Source of the DNA: CAMLIZ01 sp036231905
GTDB lineage: Bacteria; Pseudomonadota; Gammaproteobacteria; Burkholderiales; Burkholderiaceae_C
Direction: 5' to 3'
Length of the DNA: 33,366 bases
Assembly: GCF_036231905.1 (NCBI RefSeq)
Contig: NZ_JAZARE010000014.1
Span: 1 to 33,366, forward strand
Position numbers and translations under genes: made by a program. How positions within the stretch are numbered: the stretch's first letter is position 1; each line of letters opens with the position of its first letter. The notes beneath the pieces were generated by a model. It saw only the letters and a program-made list of their open reading frames with translations, did not search any database and was not told where the DNA came from. Shown here piece by piece: positions 16,217 to 23,195 of the stretch.

Positions 16217-16747
16217 TCACGCGGGCGCCCGGTAGCGCGCGAACAGCGCACGGTCGATCACCTGGCCCGCCTTGATGGCGCTGCGGCGCATCACGCCTTC
16301 CTGCACGTAGCCGCAGCGGCGTGCCACGGCCGTGGAACCCTCGTTCCACGAGAAGACGGGCGCATACAGCCGCGTCAGCTCGGGCAGTGCGCCCAGGGCC
16401 CACGCACTGGCCAGCGCCACCGCTTCGGAGGTGATGCCGCGGCGCCAGAAGGCCTGGCCGATCCACCAGCCCGCCTCGGCGTTGCAGCGCAGCCAGCCGT
16501 TATCGGGCCGGATGCCGACGCAGCCGATCACCTCATCCTGCACGGCGATGCCCCACACATGGCCGGCATCGCGCCAGCCGCCGGCGCACCAGCCCACCGC
16601 GTCGGCCATGGTGTAGGGCCGCGGGAAACCGTCGAACAGGTTGCGCCACACGGCCTCATCGTCCGCATGGCGGGCGAGCGACGGCGCGTCGCCCGCGTTC
16701 AGCTCGCGCAAGGTGCAGCGCTGGCCGGCCAGCGTGGGAACCGTCAC
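16217..16747 (-). CDS. GNAT family N-acetyltransferase (RimJ/RimL-like)
   Basis: The 176-residue acetyltransferase_3-type product begins with 'GQRCTLRELNAGDAPSL', has the acetyl-CoA-binding region 'WWIGQAFWRRGITSEAVALASAWAL' (a variant of Q/RxxGxG/A), and 'YAPVFSWNEGSTAVARRCGYVQEGVMRR', the signature of RimJ/RimL-like enzymes. The acceptor is unknown. GTG start 16747 overlaps the ivd stop as GTGA, so translation is probably coupled to isovaleryl-CoA dehydrogenase. Confidence 0.88.
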   Translation of the reverse strand: MTVPTLAGQRCTLRELNAGDAPSLARHADDEAVWRNLFDGFPRPYTMADAVGWCAGGWRDAGHVWGIAVQDEVIGCVGIRPDNGWLRCNAEAGWWIGQAFWRRGITSEAVALASAWALGALPELTRLYAPVFSWNEGSTAVARRCGYVQEGVMRRSAIKAGQVIDRALFARYRAPA

Positions 16748-17922
16748 ATGGTCTCCGCGAACAGCTCACGCCCGATCAGCATGCGGCGCACTTCGCTGGT
16801 GCCCGCGCCGATCTCGTACAGCTTGGCGTCACGCCAGAGGCGCCCCAGCGGGTATTCGTTGATGTAGCCGTTGCCGCCGAAGACCTGGATGCCTTCGCCG
16901 GCCATCCAGGTGGCCTTCTCCGCGCACCACAGGATCACGCTCGCGCAGTCCTTGCGCACCTGGCGCACGTGGCCGCTGCCCAGCTTGTCGAGGTTCTTTC
17001 CGACGGTGTAGCAGAACGCGCGTGCGGCCTGCAGCACCGTGTACATGTCGGCCACCTTGCCCTGGATGAGCTGGAACTGGCCGATGCTCTGGCCGAACTG
17101 CTTGCGGTCGTGGATGTAGGGCACCACGTTGTCCATCACCGCCTGCATGATGCCGATCGGCCCGGCGGCGAGCACGGCGCGCTCGTAGTCCAGCCCGCTC
17201 ATCAGCACCTTGGCGCCCTGGTTCAGCCCGCCCAGGATGTTCTCCGCTGGCACTTCCACGTTGTTGAACACCAGCTCGCCGGTGTGGCTGCCGCGCATGC
17301 CCAGCTTGTCGAGCTTCTGGGCGATGGAAAAGCCCTTCATGCCTTTTTCGATCAGGAAGGCGGTGACACCGCGGGCGCCCAGCTCCGGCTCGGTCTTGGC
17401 ATAGACCACCAGCGTGTCGGCATCCGGGCCGTTGGTGATCCACATCTTGGTGCCGTTGAGCACGTAGACCCCGCCCTTGTCCTCGGCCTTGAGCTTCATG
17501 CTGATCACGTCGGAGCCCGCACCGGGCTCGCTCATCGCCAGCGCGCCCACGTGTTCGCCGCTGATCAGCTTGGGCAGGTACTTGCGGCGCTGCGCGTCGG
17601 TACCGTTGCGCTTGATCTGGTTGACGCACAGGTTGCTGTGCGCGCCGTAGCTCAGGCCCACCGACGCGCTGGCGCGGCTGATCTCCTCCATCGCCACCAT
17701 GTGGGCCACGTAGCCCATGTTGGCGCCGCCGTACTCCTCCGGCACGGTGATGCCCAGCACACCCAGCTCGCCCATCTTGCGCCACAGGTCCATCGGAAAC
17801 TGGTCGCTGCGGTCGATCTCGGCGGCGCGCGGTGCGATCTCGGCCTCGGCGAAGGCCCGCACCGCGTCGCGCAGGGCATCGATGTCCTCGCCGAGCATGA
17901 AGTCGAGGCCGGGAAGGTTCAT
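16744..17922 (-). CDS. ivd: Isovaleryl-CoA dehydrogenase
   Basis: This 392-residue FAD enzyme oxidises isovaleryl-CoA to 3-methylcrotonyl-CoA in leucine catabolism. The diagnostic feature is the catalytic base: Glu247 in 'GLDYERAVLAAGP', while the position used by other acyl-CoA dehydrogenases reads 'YEIGAGTSEVRR' (no Glu), exactly the isovaleryl-CoA pattern. 'MSEPGAGSDV', 'KMWITNGPDAD' and 'QVFGGNGYINEYPLGRLWRDAKL' complete the family signature. It lies 22 bases after the PaaI-like thioesterase behind a LiuR-type operator. The carboxylase and hydratase genes that would complete the pathway are not in the window. Confidence 0.95.
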   Translation of the reverse strand: MNLPGLDFMLGEDIDALRDAVRAFAEAEIAPRAAEIDRSDQFPMDLWRKMGELGVLGITVPEEYGGANMGYVAHMVAMEEISRASASVGLSYGAHSNLCVNQIKRNGTDAQRRKYLPKLISGEHVGALAMSEPGAGSDVISMKLKAEDKGGVYVLNGTKMWITNGPDADTLVVYAKTEPELGARGVTAFLIEKGMKGFSIAQKLDKLGMRGSHTGELVFNNVEVPAENILGGLNQGAKVLMSGLDYERAVLAAGPIGIMQAVMDNVVPYIHDRKQFGQSIGQFQLIQGKVADMYTVLQAARAFCYTVGKNLDKLGSGHVRQVRKDCASVILWCAEKATWMAGEGIQVFGGNGYINEYPLGRLWRDAKLYEIGAGTSEVRRMLIGRELFAETM

Positions 17923-17944
17923 GGTGTCTCCTCTTGGATGGTGT

Positions 17945-18397
17945 TCAGTGATGGAGGTCGCTGCGGCCGCGCACCGTCATCACGGTGGCGGTCATGGTCG
18001 CGACCAGGGATTCGGTGCCGCCGTCGCGCTGCCAGGCCCTGGCGTCCACCACGCTGATGGTGCGCCCGGCCTTGGTGACTTCGCCGGCGAAGCGGAACTG
18101 CGGCCCGCGCGCGGGCGAGAGCAGGTTGACCTTGAACTCGATGGTGAGCACCGCCGCGTCGGCCGGCATCAGCGAAAACGCGGCATACCCGCAGGCCGAA
18201 TCCAGCGCGGTGGACACGATGCCCGCATGCAGGAAACCATGCTGCTGCGTGAGCTCCGGCCGGTGCGCCATGGTGATCACCACGCGCCCGGGCGCCACCT
18301 CGGCCAGCGCCGCGCCCAGGGTGCGCATCACCGCCTGGCGCTCGAAGGACAGGCGCACGCGCTGGGCAAAGTCGGCATCGGCGGGCTGCAGGTCCAT
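17945..18397 (-). CDS. PaaI family acyl-CoA thioesterase (hot-dog fold)
   Basis: The 150-residue product has the PaaI/YdiI-type core 'QQHGFLHAGIVSTALDSACGYAA' (motif His53 to Gly59 and Asp66), typical of tetrameric hot-dog thioesterases that hydrolyse acyl- or aryl-CoA. The exact substrate is unknown; the context suggests branched-chain acyl-CoA overflow control. ATG 18397 lies only a few bases after a perfect 16-bp palindrome, the presumed operator. It is the first gene of the long minus-strand block. Confidence 0.88.
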   Translation of the reverse strand: MDLQPADADFAQRVRLSFERQAVMRTLGAALAEVAPGRVVITMAHRPELTQQHGFLHAGIVSTALDSACGYAAFSLMPADAAVLTIEFKVNLLSPARGPQFRFAGEVTKAGRTISVVDARAWQRDGGTESLVATMTATVMTVRGRSDLHH

Positions 18398-18402
18398 GCT
18401 GG

Positions 18403-18424
18403 TTGACGTTTACGTAAACGTAAA
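18403..18424. promoter_or_regulatory. LiuR-type operator upstream of the thioesterase/ivd block
   Basis: ACGTTTACGTAAACGT (18406-18421) is a perfect 16-bp palindrome, flanked by TT and AA for a 22-bp near-symmetric site. It sits six bases before the thioesterase start. On the minus strand a TAGAAT hexamer (18434-18429) lies just upstream and may be a -10 element; a -35 box is not clear. The sequence agrees with the ACGTTTACGTAAACG-type motif described for proteobacterial LiuR. A site downstream of -10 fits repression. Confidence 0.8.
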
Positions 18425-18463
18425 GCGGATTCTAGCCAGTCCGGCCGGCCGTGGCCGCGGGGC

Positions 18464-18931
18464 TCACACCCGGGCCGGCTTGCGCGGGCGGGCGGTCTCG
18501 GCGATCAGGCGGCGGCAGCGCTCCTCGTGCTGGTTGATCTCCGCCAGCGTGACCTGGATGTCGTCCAGCTGCTGCTCCAGCTGGGAGCGGTGCGCCTGCA
18601 GCACCTCCAGGAAGGCCTGCAGTTGCTGGGTGGTGTCGGCCGGCGATTCGTACATGTCCACCAGCTGCTTCACCTCCTGCAGGCTCAGGCCCAGCCGCTT
18701 GCCGCGCAGCGTGAGCTTCAGGCGGGTGCGGTCGCGGTGGGTGTACACGCGGTTGCGCCCGGCCCGCGCCGGCGTGAGCAGGCCCACGTCCTCGTAGAAG
18801 CGAATGGCGCGCGGCGTGATGTCGAACTCCTGCGCCAGCTCGGTGATGGTGAAGGTGCGCGCATCCTTGGCGGCCTTGGAGGCTCCGGTGTCCGGCAAAG
18901 CAGCCGGGCGTCGGCGGGAAACAGCGGCCAT
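18464..18931 (-). CDS. liuR: MerR family transcriptional regulator, LiuR type
   Basis: The 155-residue regulator has a MerR winged-helix N-domain ('FTITELAQEFDITPRAIRFYEDVGLLTPARAG', about residues 27-60, then 'RVYTHRDRTRLKLTLRGKRLGLSLQEVKQLV') and a C-terminal coiled coil ('AHRSQLEQQLDDIQVTLAEI'). It lacks metal-binding cysteines apart from a single Cys. LiuR proteins control branched-chain amino acid catabolism in proteobacteria, and the location between two matching palindromes, upstream of ivd, supports this. The 30-residue N-terminal extension is Arg/Ala-rich. Start ATG 18931; the operator begins 11 bases upstream, implying autoregulation. Confidence 0.9.
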   Translation of the reverse strand: MAAVSRRRPAALPDTGASKAAKDARTFTITELAQEFDITPRAIRFYEDVGLLTPARAGRNRVYTHRDRTRLKLTLRGKRLGLSLQEVKQLVDMYESPADTTQQLQAFLEVLQAHRSQLEQQLDDIQVTLAEINQHEERCRRLIAETARPRKPARV

Positions 18932-18941
18932 GATTAGACTG

Positions 18942-18957
18942 ACGTTGACGTAAACGT
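18942..18957. promoter_or_regulatory. LiuR-type operator in the liuR / MBL-hydrolase divergent gap
   Basis: ACGTTGACGTAAACGT matches the perfect palindrome at 18406-18421 at 15 of 16 positions. It lies in the 53-base gap between the divergent liuR (18931) and MBL-fold (18985) starts, so one site could control both. No confident -35/-10 pair is visible. Confidence 0.75.
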
Positions 18958-18984
18958 AACTTTAAGGCCTGGCGCCTTCCCCAC

Positions 18985-20157
18985 ATGGCCAATCCGAACG
19001 AGAGCGCACTGCACTACCCCCTGGGCGACCAACTGCCCGACACCGGCACCACCCTGGAGCTGGCACCCGGCGTGCGCTGGGTGCGCATGGCGCTGCCCTT
19101 TGCGCTGGACCACATCAACCTCTGGCTGCTGCGCGACACGCTGGACGGCCGCGAGGGCTGGAGCATCGTGGACTGCGGCATCACCAGCGACGCCACCCGG
19201 GCGGCCTGGGAGCAGGTGTTCGCCCATGAACTGCAGGGCCTGCCCGTGCTGCGGGTGATCGTGACGCACATGCACCCGGACCACATCGGCCTGGCGCACT
19301 GGCTGTGCGAGCGTTGGAGCACCGAGGAACACCGGCCCGCCGCCGAGCCGCCTCAAGGCGGGCCGAGCCCCCTCGGGGGGCAGCGCAGCGGCGCAGCCGC
19401 AAGCCTGGGGGCCCACACCTGCCGTTTGTGGATCAGCACCACCGACTTCAATGCGGCCCGCATGGCCAGCCAGAGCACCACCGGCTTCGGCGGCGACGAT
19501 GCGGCGCAGTTCTTCGCCAGCCACGGGCTCACGAATCCGGAGTCACTGCAGAAGGTGCGGGCGCGCTCCAACTACTACGCCGGCATGGTGCCGCAGGTGC
19601 CGCGCCAGTTCCGCCGCCTGCTGGATGGACAGACGGTGCGCATCGGCGGGCGCGACTGGCTGTGCATCAGCGGCTACGGCCATGCGCCGGAGCACATTGC
19701 GCTGTACTGCGCGCAGCTGAAGGTGCTGATCTCCGGCGACATGCTGCTGCCGCGCATCTCGACCAACGTCAGCGTGTACGACCTGGAGCCGGAGGCCGAC
19801 CCACTGCCGCTGTACCTGTCGTCCATCGCCCGCTTCACCGCGCTGCCGCAGGACACATTGGTGCTGCCCTCGCACGGCAAGCCCTTCACCGGCCTGCATG
19901 AGCGGGTGCGCCAGCTGGTGCAGCACCACGACGAGCGTTTTGCCGAGGTGCTGCAGGCCTGCGCCGAAGCGCCGCAGAGCGCGGCCGACATGCTGCCGGT
20001 ACTGTTCAAGCGGCCGCTGGACCTGCACCAGACCACCTTCGCGATGGGCGAGTCCATCGCCCACCTGCACGCGCTGTGGATGCGCGGCCAGCTGCGCCGT
20101 GAGCGCGGCGCCGACGGTGTCTATCGTTTTGCCGCCGTGGCGGACGCCGCGCGCTGA
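18985..20157 (+). CDS. MBL-fold metallo-hydrolase with an in-frame repeat insertion
   Basis: The 390-residue metallo-beta-lactamase-fold hydrolase has the metal motif 'VTHMHPDHIG' (His95, His97, Asp99, His100), a later 'SGYGHAPEHIALY' His and 'LISGDMLLPRIS' Asp. The C-terminal winged-helix-like part ('ADMLPVLFKRPLD... ') is typical of the group related to lactonases and glyoxalase II-like hydrolases. Residues about 117-145 ('RPAAEPPQGGPSPLGGQRSG' and onward) are low-complexity and are encoded by a GC-rich dispersed repeat, inserted between 'CERWSTEEH' and 'CRLWISTTDFNAAR'. Frame is kept. The shared gap with liuR suggests LiuR control; the substrate is unknown. Its 3' end overlaps the convergent exported-protein gene by 37 bases. 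Confidence 0.87.
   Translation: MANPNESALHYPLGDQLPDTGTTLELAPGVRWVRMALPFALDHINLWLLRDTLDGREGWSIVDCGITSDATRAAWEQVFAHELQGLPVLRVIVTHMHPDHIGLAHWLCERWSTEEHRPAAEPPQGGPSPLGGQRSGAAASLGAHTCRLWISTTDFNAARMASQSTTGFGGDDAAQFFASHGLTNPESLQKVRARSNYYAGMVPQVPRQFRRLLDGQTVRIGGRDWLCISGYGHAPEHIALYCAQLKVLISGDMLLPRISTNVSVYDLEPEADPLPLYLSSIARFTALPQDTLVLPSHGKPFTGLHERVRQLVQHHDERFAEVLQACAEAPQSAADMLPVLFKRPLDLHQTTFAMGESIAHLHALWMRGQLRRERGADGVYRFAAVADAAR
19333..19415. repeat. GC-rich dispersed repeat, copy D, inside the MBL-fold gene
   Basis: It contains CCGCCT-CA-AGGCGG (19348-19361) and GCCCCC-TCG-GGGGGC (19367-19381), then CAGCGCAGCGGCGCAGCCGC and CCTGGGGGC. The second hairpin with the following GGGCAGCG and the closing TGGGGGC also occur in copy C (11256-11302), and GAGCCCCC-CGGGGGGC occurs in copy B. 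Elements of this kind normally lie between genes; here it is translated. Confidence 0.68.
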
Positions 20158-20519
20158 GCGTTGCGCGCCGCCGGGGTGCGGCGTGTGGTGGGTCGGGATG
20201 CGGGCGCGCTGGCGGCTCGCGCGGCCGGCGCACTGGCCGAGGTGCCGCTGCTGGCGACGCCGTTGTCGGTGGTGATCGGGCCGAAGCCGCCCATGGTGGC
20301 CGTGCCGGGCGTGGTGCCCACCGGGCCGGCGGCACTGGCGGCCGGCGCCGTGGCCGGCATGCCGAGGTTGGTGTTGTTGGCGTCGGCACCCACTGCGGGC
20401 ACCGTGCCGGCACGGTAGCTGTTGTCCGGCGTGGTTGTCGACGACTGCGCCGCACAGGACCCGGCATACATTGCCAGGACCACTGCAAGAACCTTTGTTC
20501 CCGAACCGAGCCGCTTCAT
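20121..20519 (-). CDS. Small exported low-complexity protein, unknown function
   Basis: The 132-residue product begins with a Sec signal peptide ('MKRLGSGTKVLAVVLAMYAG', cleavage near 'CAAQ'). The mature part is Ala/Thr/Ser/Gly-rich ('TVPAVGADANNTNLGMPATA') with a basic Ala/Arg tail ('RPTTRRTPAARNAQRAA'). I recognise no domain. AGGAGA lies eight bases before ATG 20519. Real coding is supported by the ribosome site, signal peptide and an upstream terminator that separates it from the metallopeptidase gene. Its last 37 bases overlap the end of the MBL-fold gene on the other strand. Confidence 0.65.
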   Translation of the reverse strand: MKRLGSGTKVLAVVLAMYAGSCAAQSSTTTPDNSYRAGTVPAVGADANNTNLGMPATAPAASAAGPVGTTPGTATMGGFGPITTDNGVASSGTSASAPAARAASAPASRPTTRRTPAARNAQRAASATAAKR

Positions 20520-20581
20520 CACCGTCTCCTGCTGAGACCCCAATCGCGGCAAGCTCCATGCCCATGGCAGCGAACGAAGAT

Positions 20582-20613
20582 AAAAAAAGCCCGCGGCATG
20601 AACCGCGGGCTTT
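20582..20613 (-). terminator. Rho-independent terminator after the YgjP-like gene block
   Basis: AAAGCCCGCGG (20586-20596), loop CATGAA, CCGCGGGCTTT (20603-20613): perfect 11-bp arms. On the minus strand the stem is followed by a run of seven T residues (20588-20582). It ends the minus-strand transcript of the corC-to-YgjP block, 178 bases after the last stop. The intervening stretch (20614-20790) shows no gene. Confidence 0.87.
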
Positions 20614-20790
20614 GACCTTTGAAGCGGGCCTGTCGGCGCCGCTTTCACGTGAATGACAGCAGGCTGCCAGTGTGCGATGCAAGGCGCGCTTTGGCGATCC
20701 CTCTAAAGGGGGAAGCCGCGCCATTCCGAACAGGCGGTGGTGTCACAGCGATAGCCGGCGGGCCGCCACCAGGCACCAGCGGCCCGGCCC

Positions 20791-21723
20791 TCAATCGAAG
20801 GCCGGCAACACGTCGTCCTTGAGCGCGCCGCGGTGCTGCTCGTAGTCCGGCAGCACCGAGCGCACCACGTCCCAGAACGCCGGGCTGTGGTTCATCTCGC
20901 GCAGGTGCGCGAGCTCGTGCGCCACCACGTAGTCGATGATGGGCATCGCGAAATGGATGAGGCGCCAGTGCAGGCGGATGGAGCCGTCGGCGCTGGCGCT
21001 GCCCCAGCGCGTCTGCGCCGAGCTCAGCGAAAGCCGGCGCATCCGCACGCTGAGCTTGTGCGCGAAGTGCTGGCAGCGCTCCTCGAACACACGCCGGGCC
21101 TGGCGCTGCAGCCAGCTCTGCACCACGTCGCGGATCTGCTCGGGCGCCGCGTTCTGCGGCAGGCCCACATGCAGGGTGAGGCGCGGCACACCCGGCAACG
21201 CCTGGCCATCGGTGTTGAGCATGGCGCCGGTGGCGCGCGGGTCCAGCACCAGGATCACCGTCTCGCCGAGGAAGGGCAGGCTGGTGCCGTCGCGCCACTC
21301 GATGCGCGAGGAAGCCAGGCGCTGCGCGCGCGAGCGCTGCTCCTGCAGCTTGCGCAGGATCCAGGAGGCCTTGGCCTGCAGCGCGGCATCCACTTCCGAC
21401 AGCGGCACCCAGCGCGGCGCACTCACCGCCAGGCCCTCGGTGCTCACGGTGAAGCCGATGCTGCGCCGGCGGGCGCGCCGGAAGGCATAGGCCACCACAT
21501 GGTCACCCAGGCGCAGCTCGCGTTCGGCTTGGGGGTGGCGAAAGACCGCGGGGGTCAGCACGTTGGGCGCCGGCGCGGCGGGTGCGGGCGGGGCCGGCAC
21601 TGGTGTGCGAGACGGGGACGCCGGTGCGGCGGCCGCCGGCGCTTCATCGAACAGCGACAACTGCGGTGACGAAGGCGGTGCCGACGAGGGCGAAGGGGCC
21701 GGGCCTGGCGGCGTGCGCGACAT
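20791..21723 (-). CDS. YgjP-like (M48/DUF45) metallopeptidase
   Basis: The 310-residue product belongs to the SprT/YgjP-like predicted zinc peptidases: 'IDYVVAHELAHLREMNHSPAFW' with His269, Glu270, His273 (HExxH) and His279, preceded by 'QTRWGSASADGSIRLHWRLI'. The first ~60 residues are Pro/Ala-rich and disordered, with 'PQLSLFDEA', a QLSLF string like the clamp-binding motif of replication proteins. Substrate unknown. Start is uncertain: ATG 21723 lacks a good ribosome site but lies close to a TACAAT hexamer (21737-21732, minus strand); ATG 21765, eight bases after the plsC stop, would add 14 residues. Confidence 0.85.
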   Translation of the reverse strand: MSRTPPGPAPSPSSAPPSSPQLSLFDEAPAAAAPASPSRTPVPAPPAPAAPAPNVLTPAVFRHPQAERELRLGDHVVAYAFRRARRRSIGFTVSTEGLAVSAPRWVPLSEVDAALQAKASWILRKLQEQRSRAQRLASSRIEWRDGTSLPFLGETVILVLDPRATGAMLNTDGQALPGVPRLTLHVGLPQNAAPEQIRDVVQSWLQRQARRVFEERCQHFAHKLSVRMRRLSLSSAQTRWGSASADGSIRLHWRLIHFAMPIIDYVVAHELAHLREMNHSPAFWDVVRSVLPDYEQHRGALKDDVLPAFD

Positions 21724-21773
21724 GGGCCGCGATTGTACGAAGGGCCGCAGCGGTCGGCCCGACATGGGTCGCG

Positions 21774-22556
21774 TCAGGATGTGCCCTGCGCCGTGCGCGG
21801 GGCCCTGGCCGGCACGCCCTCGTAGGCTTCGGGGTCGATGCGGCGCATCTCGCTCTCGATCCAGCCTTCCACCTCGCGCATCAGCTCATCCGGCTCGCGG
21901 CCCACCGACGGGATGGGCTTGCCGATGGACACGTCCACGATCCCCGGCCGCAGGATGAAGGCACCGCGCGGCCAGCAGCGCGCCGAGGCCACCGCGATCG
22001 GCAGCACCGGCACGCCGGTGGCCACCGCCAGCCGGGTGGCCCCATTCTTGTAGACGCCCTGGCTGCCGCGTGCAGTGCGGGTGCCCTCGGGGAACATGAT
22101 CACCCAGTTGCCCTGGCGCATGAAACGCCCGCCTTGCTCAGCCACCTTGTTCCAGGCTTCGGTGCGGCGGCGGCGGTCGATGTGCACCATGTCCAGCCGG
22201 CTCATGGCCCAGCCGAAGAACGGCACCCACAGCAGCTCGCGCTTGAACACGTAGCACAGCGGGCGCGGCATCAGGGTGGTGAAGTAGAAGGTCTCCCAGG
22301 TCGACTGATGCTTGGGCGCCAGGATCACCGGGCCGTCAGGCAGGTGCTCGATGCCGCTCACGCGCGGCACCACGCCGGTGATGGTCCGCACGCCCCACAT
22401 CGCCATGCGCACCCAGAAGATGGTGGCCCAGTACAGCGGCGTGCCACGGATAAAGATCGACAGGATCACCATCGCCGTGCCCCAGGGCACCACGGTGATG
22501 CTCATCCACAGCACCAGCAGCAGCGAGCGCACGGTCCAGCCCAGGCGTTGCAGCAT
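21774..22556 (-). CDS. plsC: 1-acyl-sn-glycerol-3-phosphate acyltransferase
   Basis: Adds the second acyl chain to lysophosphatidic acid in phospholipid synthesis at the inner membrane. The 260-residue product has N-terminal membrane segments (about 8-36), the acyltransferase block I as His83-QSTW-Glu88 (HX4E rather than the textbook HX4D), block II 'FKRELLWVPFFGW', and block III 'FPEGTR' (155-160), followed by 'VPVLPIAVASA'. ATG 22556 shares its first base with the gmhB stop (TGATG), implying coupling. Confidence 0.93.
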   Translation of the reverse strand: MLQRLGWTVRSLLLVLWMSITVVPWGTAMVILSIFIRGTPLYWATIFWVRMAMWGVRTITGVVPRVSGIEHLPDGPVILAPKHQSTWETFYFTTLMPRPLCYVFKRELLWVPFFGWAMSRLDMVHIDRRRRTEAWNKVAEQGGRFMRQGNWVIMFPEGTRTARGSQGVYKNGATRLAVATGVPVLPIAVASARCWPRGAFILRPGIVDVSIGKPIPSVGREPDELMREVEGWIESEMRRIDPEAYEGVPARAPRTAQGTS

Positions 22557-23185
22557 CACGAATCCAGCCGTCCGGGCGAAGAGTCCTCCCCTTCGCCGCG
22601 GCGGGTGCGCTCGCGGTGCAGCAGGAAGTCGGCAAACGCGGCCAGGTCGGTGTGCACCGTGGTGCCCGGTACCTGCACCAGCCAATGCTGCAGCTGGGCA
22701 TCGTCCAGGCCGGCCGCCTTGCCGGTGCACACGAGGTGAGGCTCGCAGCCCACCGCCACGCCGGCCTGCAGGTCGCGCAGCGAGTCGCCCACCACCGGCA
22801 CACCGGCCATCTCGATGCCGTAGCGGGTGGCGATCTGCTCGAACAGGCCGGGCAGTGGCTTGCGGCAGTCACATACCTCGTCCGGTGCATGCGGGCAGAA
22901 GAACACCGCGTCCACCCGGCCGCCCTGGCGTGCGAGCAGCTGGTTCATCTTGATGTGCATCGCGTTGAGCGCCGCCATGTCGAACAGGCCGCGGCCCAGC
23001 CCCGACTGGTTGCTGGCGATGGCCACGTGCCAGCCGGCATGGTTCAGGCGCGCGATCGCCTCCAGCGCACCGGGCAGCGGCGTCCACTCGTCGGCCGACT
23101 TGACGTAGTCGTCGCGGTCCTCGTTGATGGTGCCGTCGCGGTCCAGCACCACCAGCTTGATCGACGATTCACCAGTGCGTGGCAT
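22556..23185 (-). CDS. gmhB: D-glycero-beta-D-manno-heptose 1,7-bisphosphate 7-phosphatase
   Basis: This HAD-family phosphatase works in ADP-heptose synthesis for the LPS inner core. The 209-residue product has the nucleophile motif 'LDRDGTIN' (Asp15, Asp17), 'SNQSGLGRG', the GmhB zinc loop Cys97-x-His99...Cys105-x-Cys107 ('CPHAPDEVCDC') with 'RKPLPG', and 'VVGDSLRDLQAG'. It starts ten bases after glyS and overlaps plsC by one base. The C-terminal ~15 residues are charged and extra. Confidence 0.95.
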   Translation of the reverse strand: MPRTGESSIKLVVLDRDGTINEDRDDYVKSADEWTPLPGALEAIARLNHAGWHVAIASNQSGLGRGLFDMAALNAMHIKMNQLLARQGGRVDAVFFCPHAPDEVCDCRKPLPGLFEQIATRYGIEMAGVPVVGDSLRDLQAGVAVGCEPHLVCTGKAAGLDDAQLQHWLVQVPGTTVHTDLAAFADFLLHRERTRRGEGEDSSPGRLDS

Positions 23186-23195
23186 GGTTGCCTCC

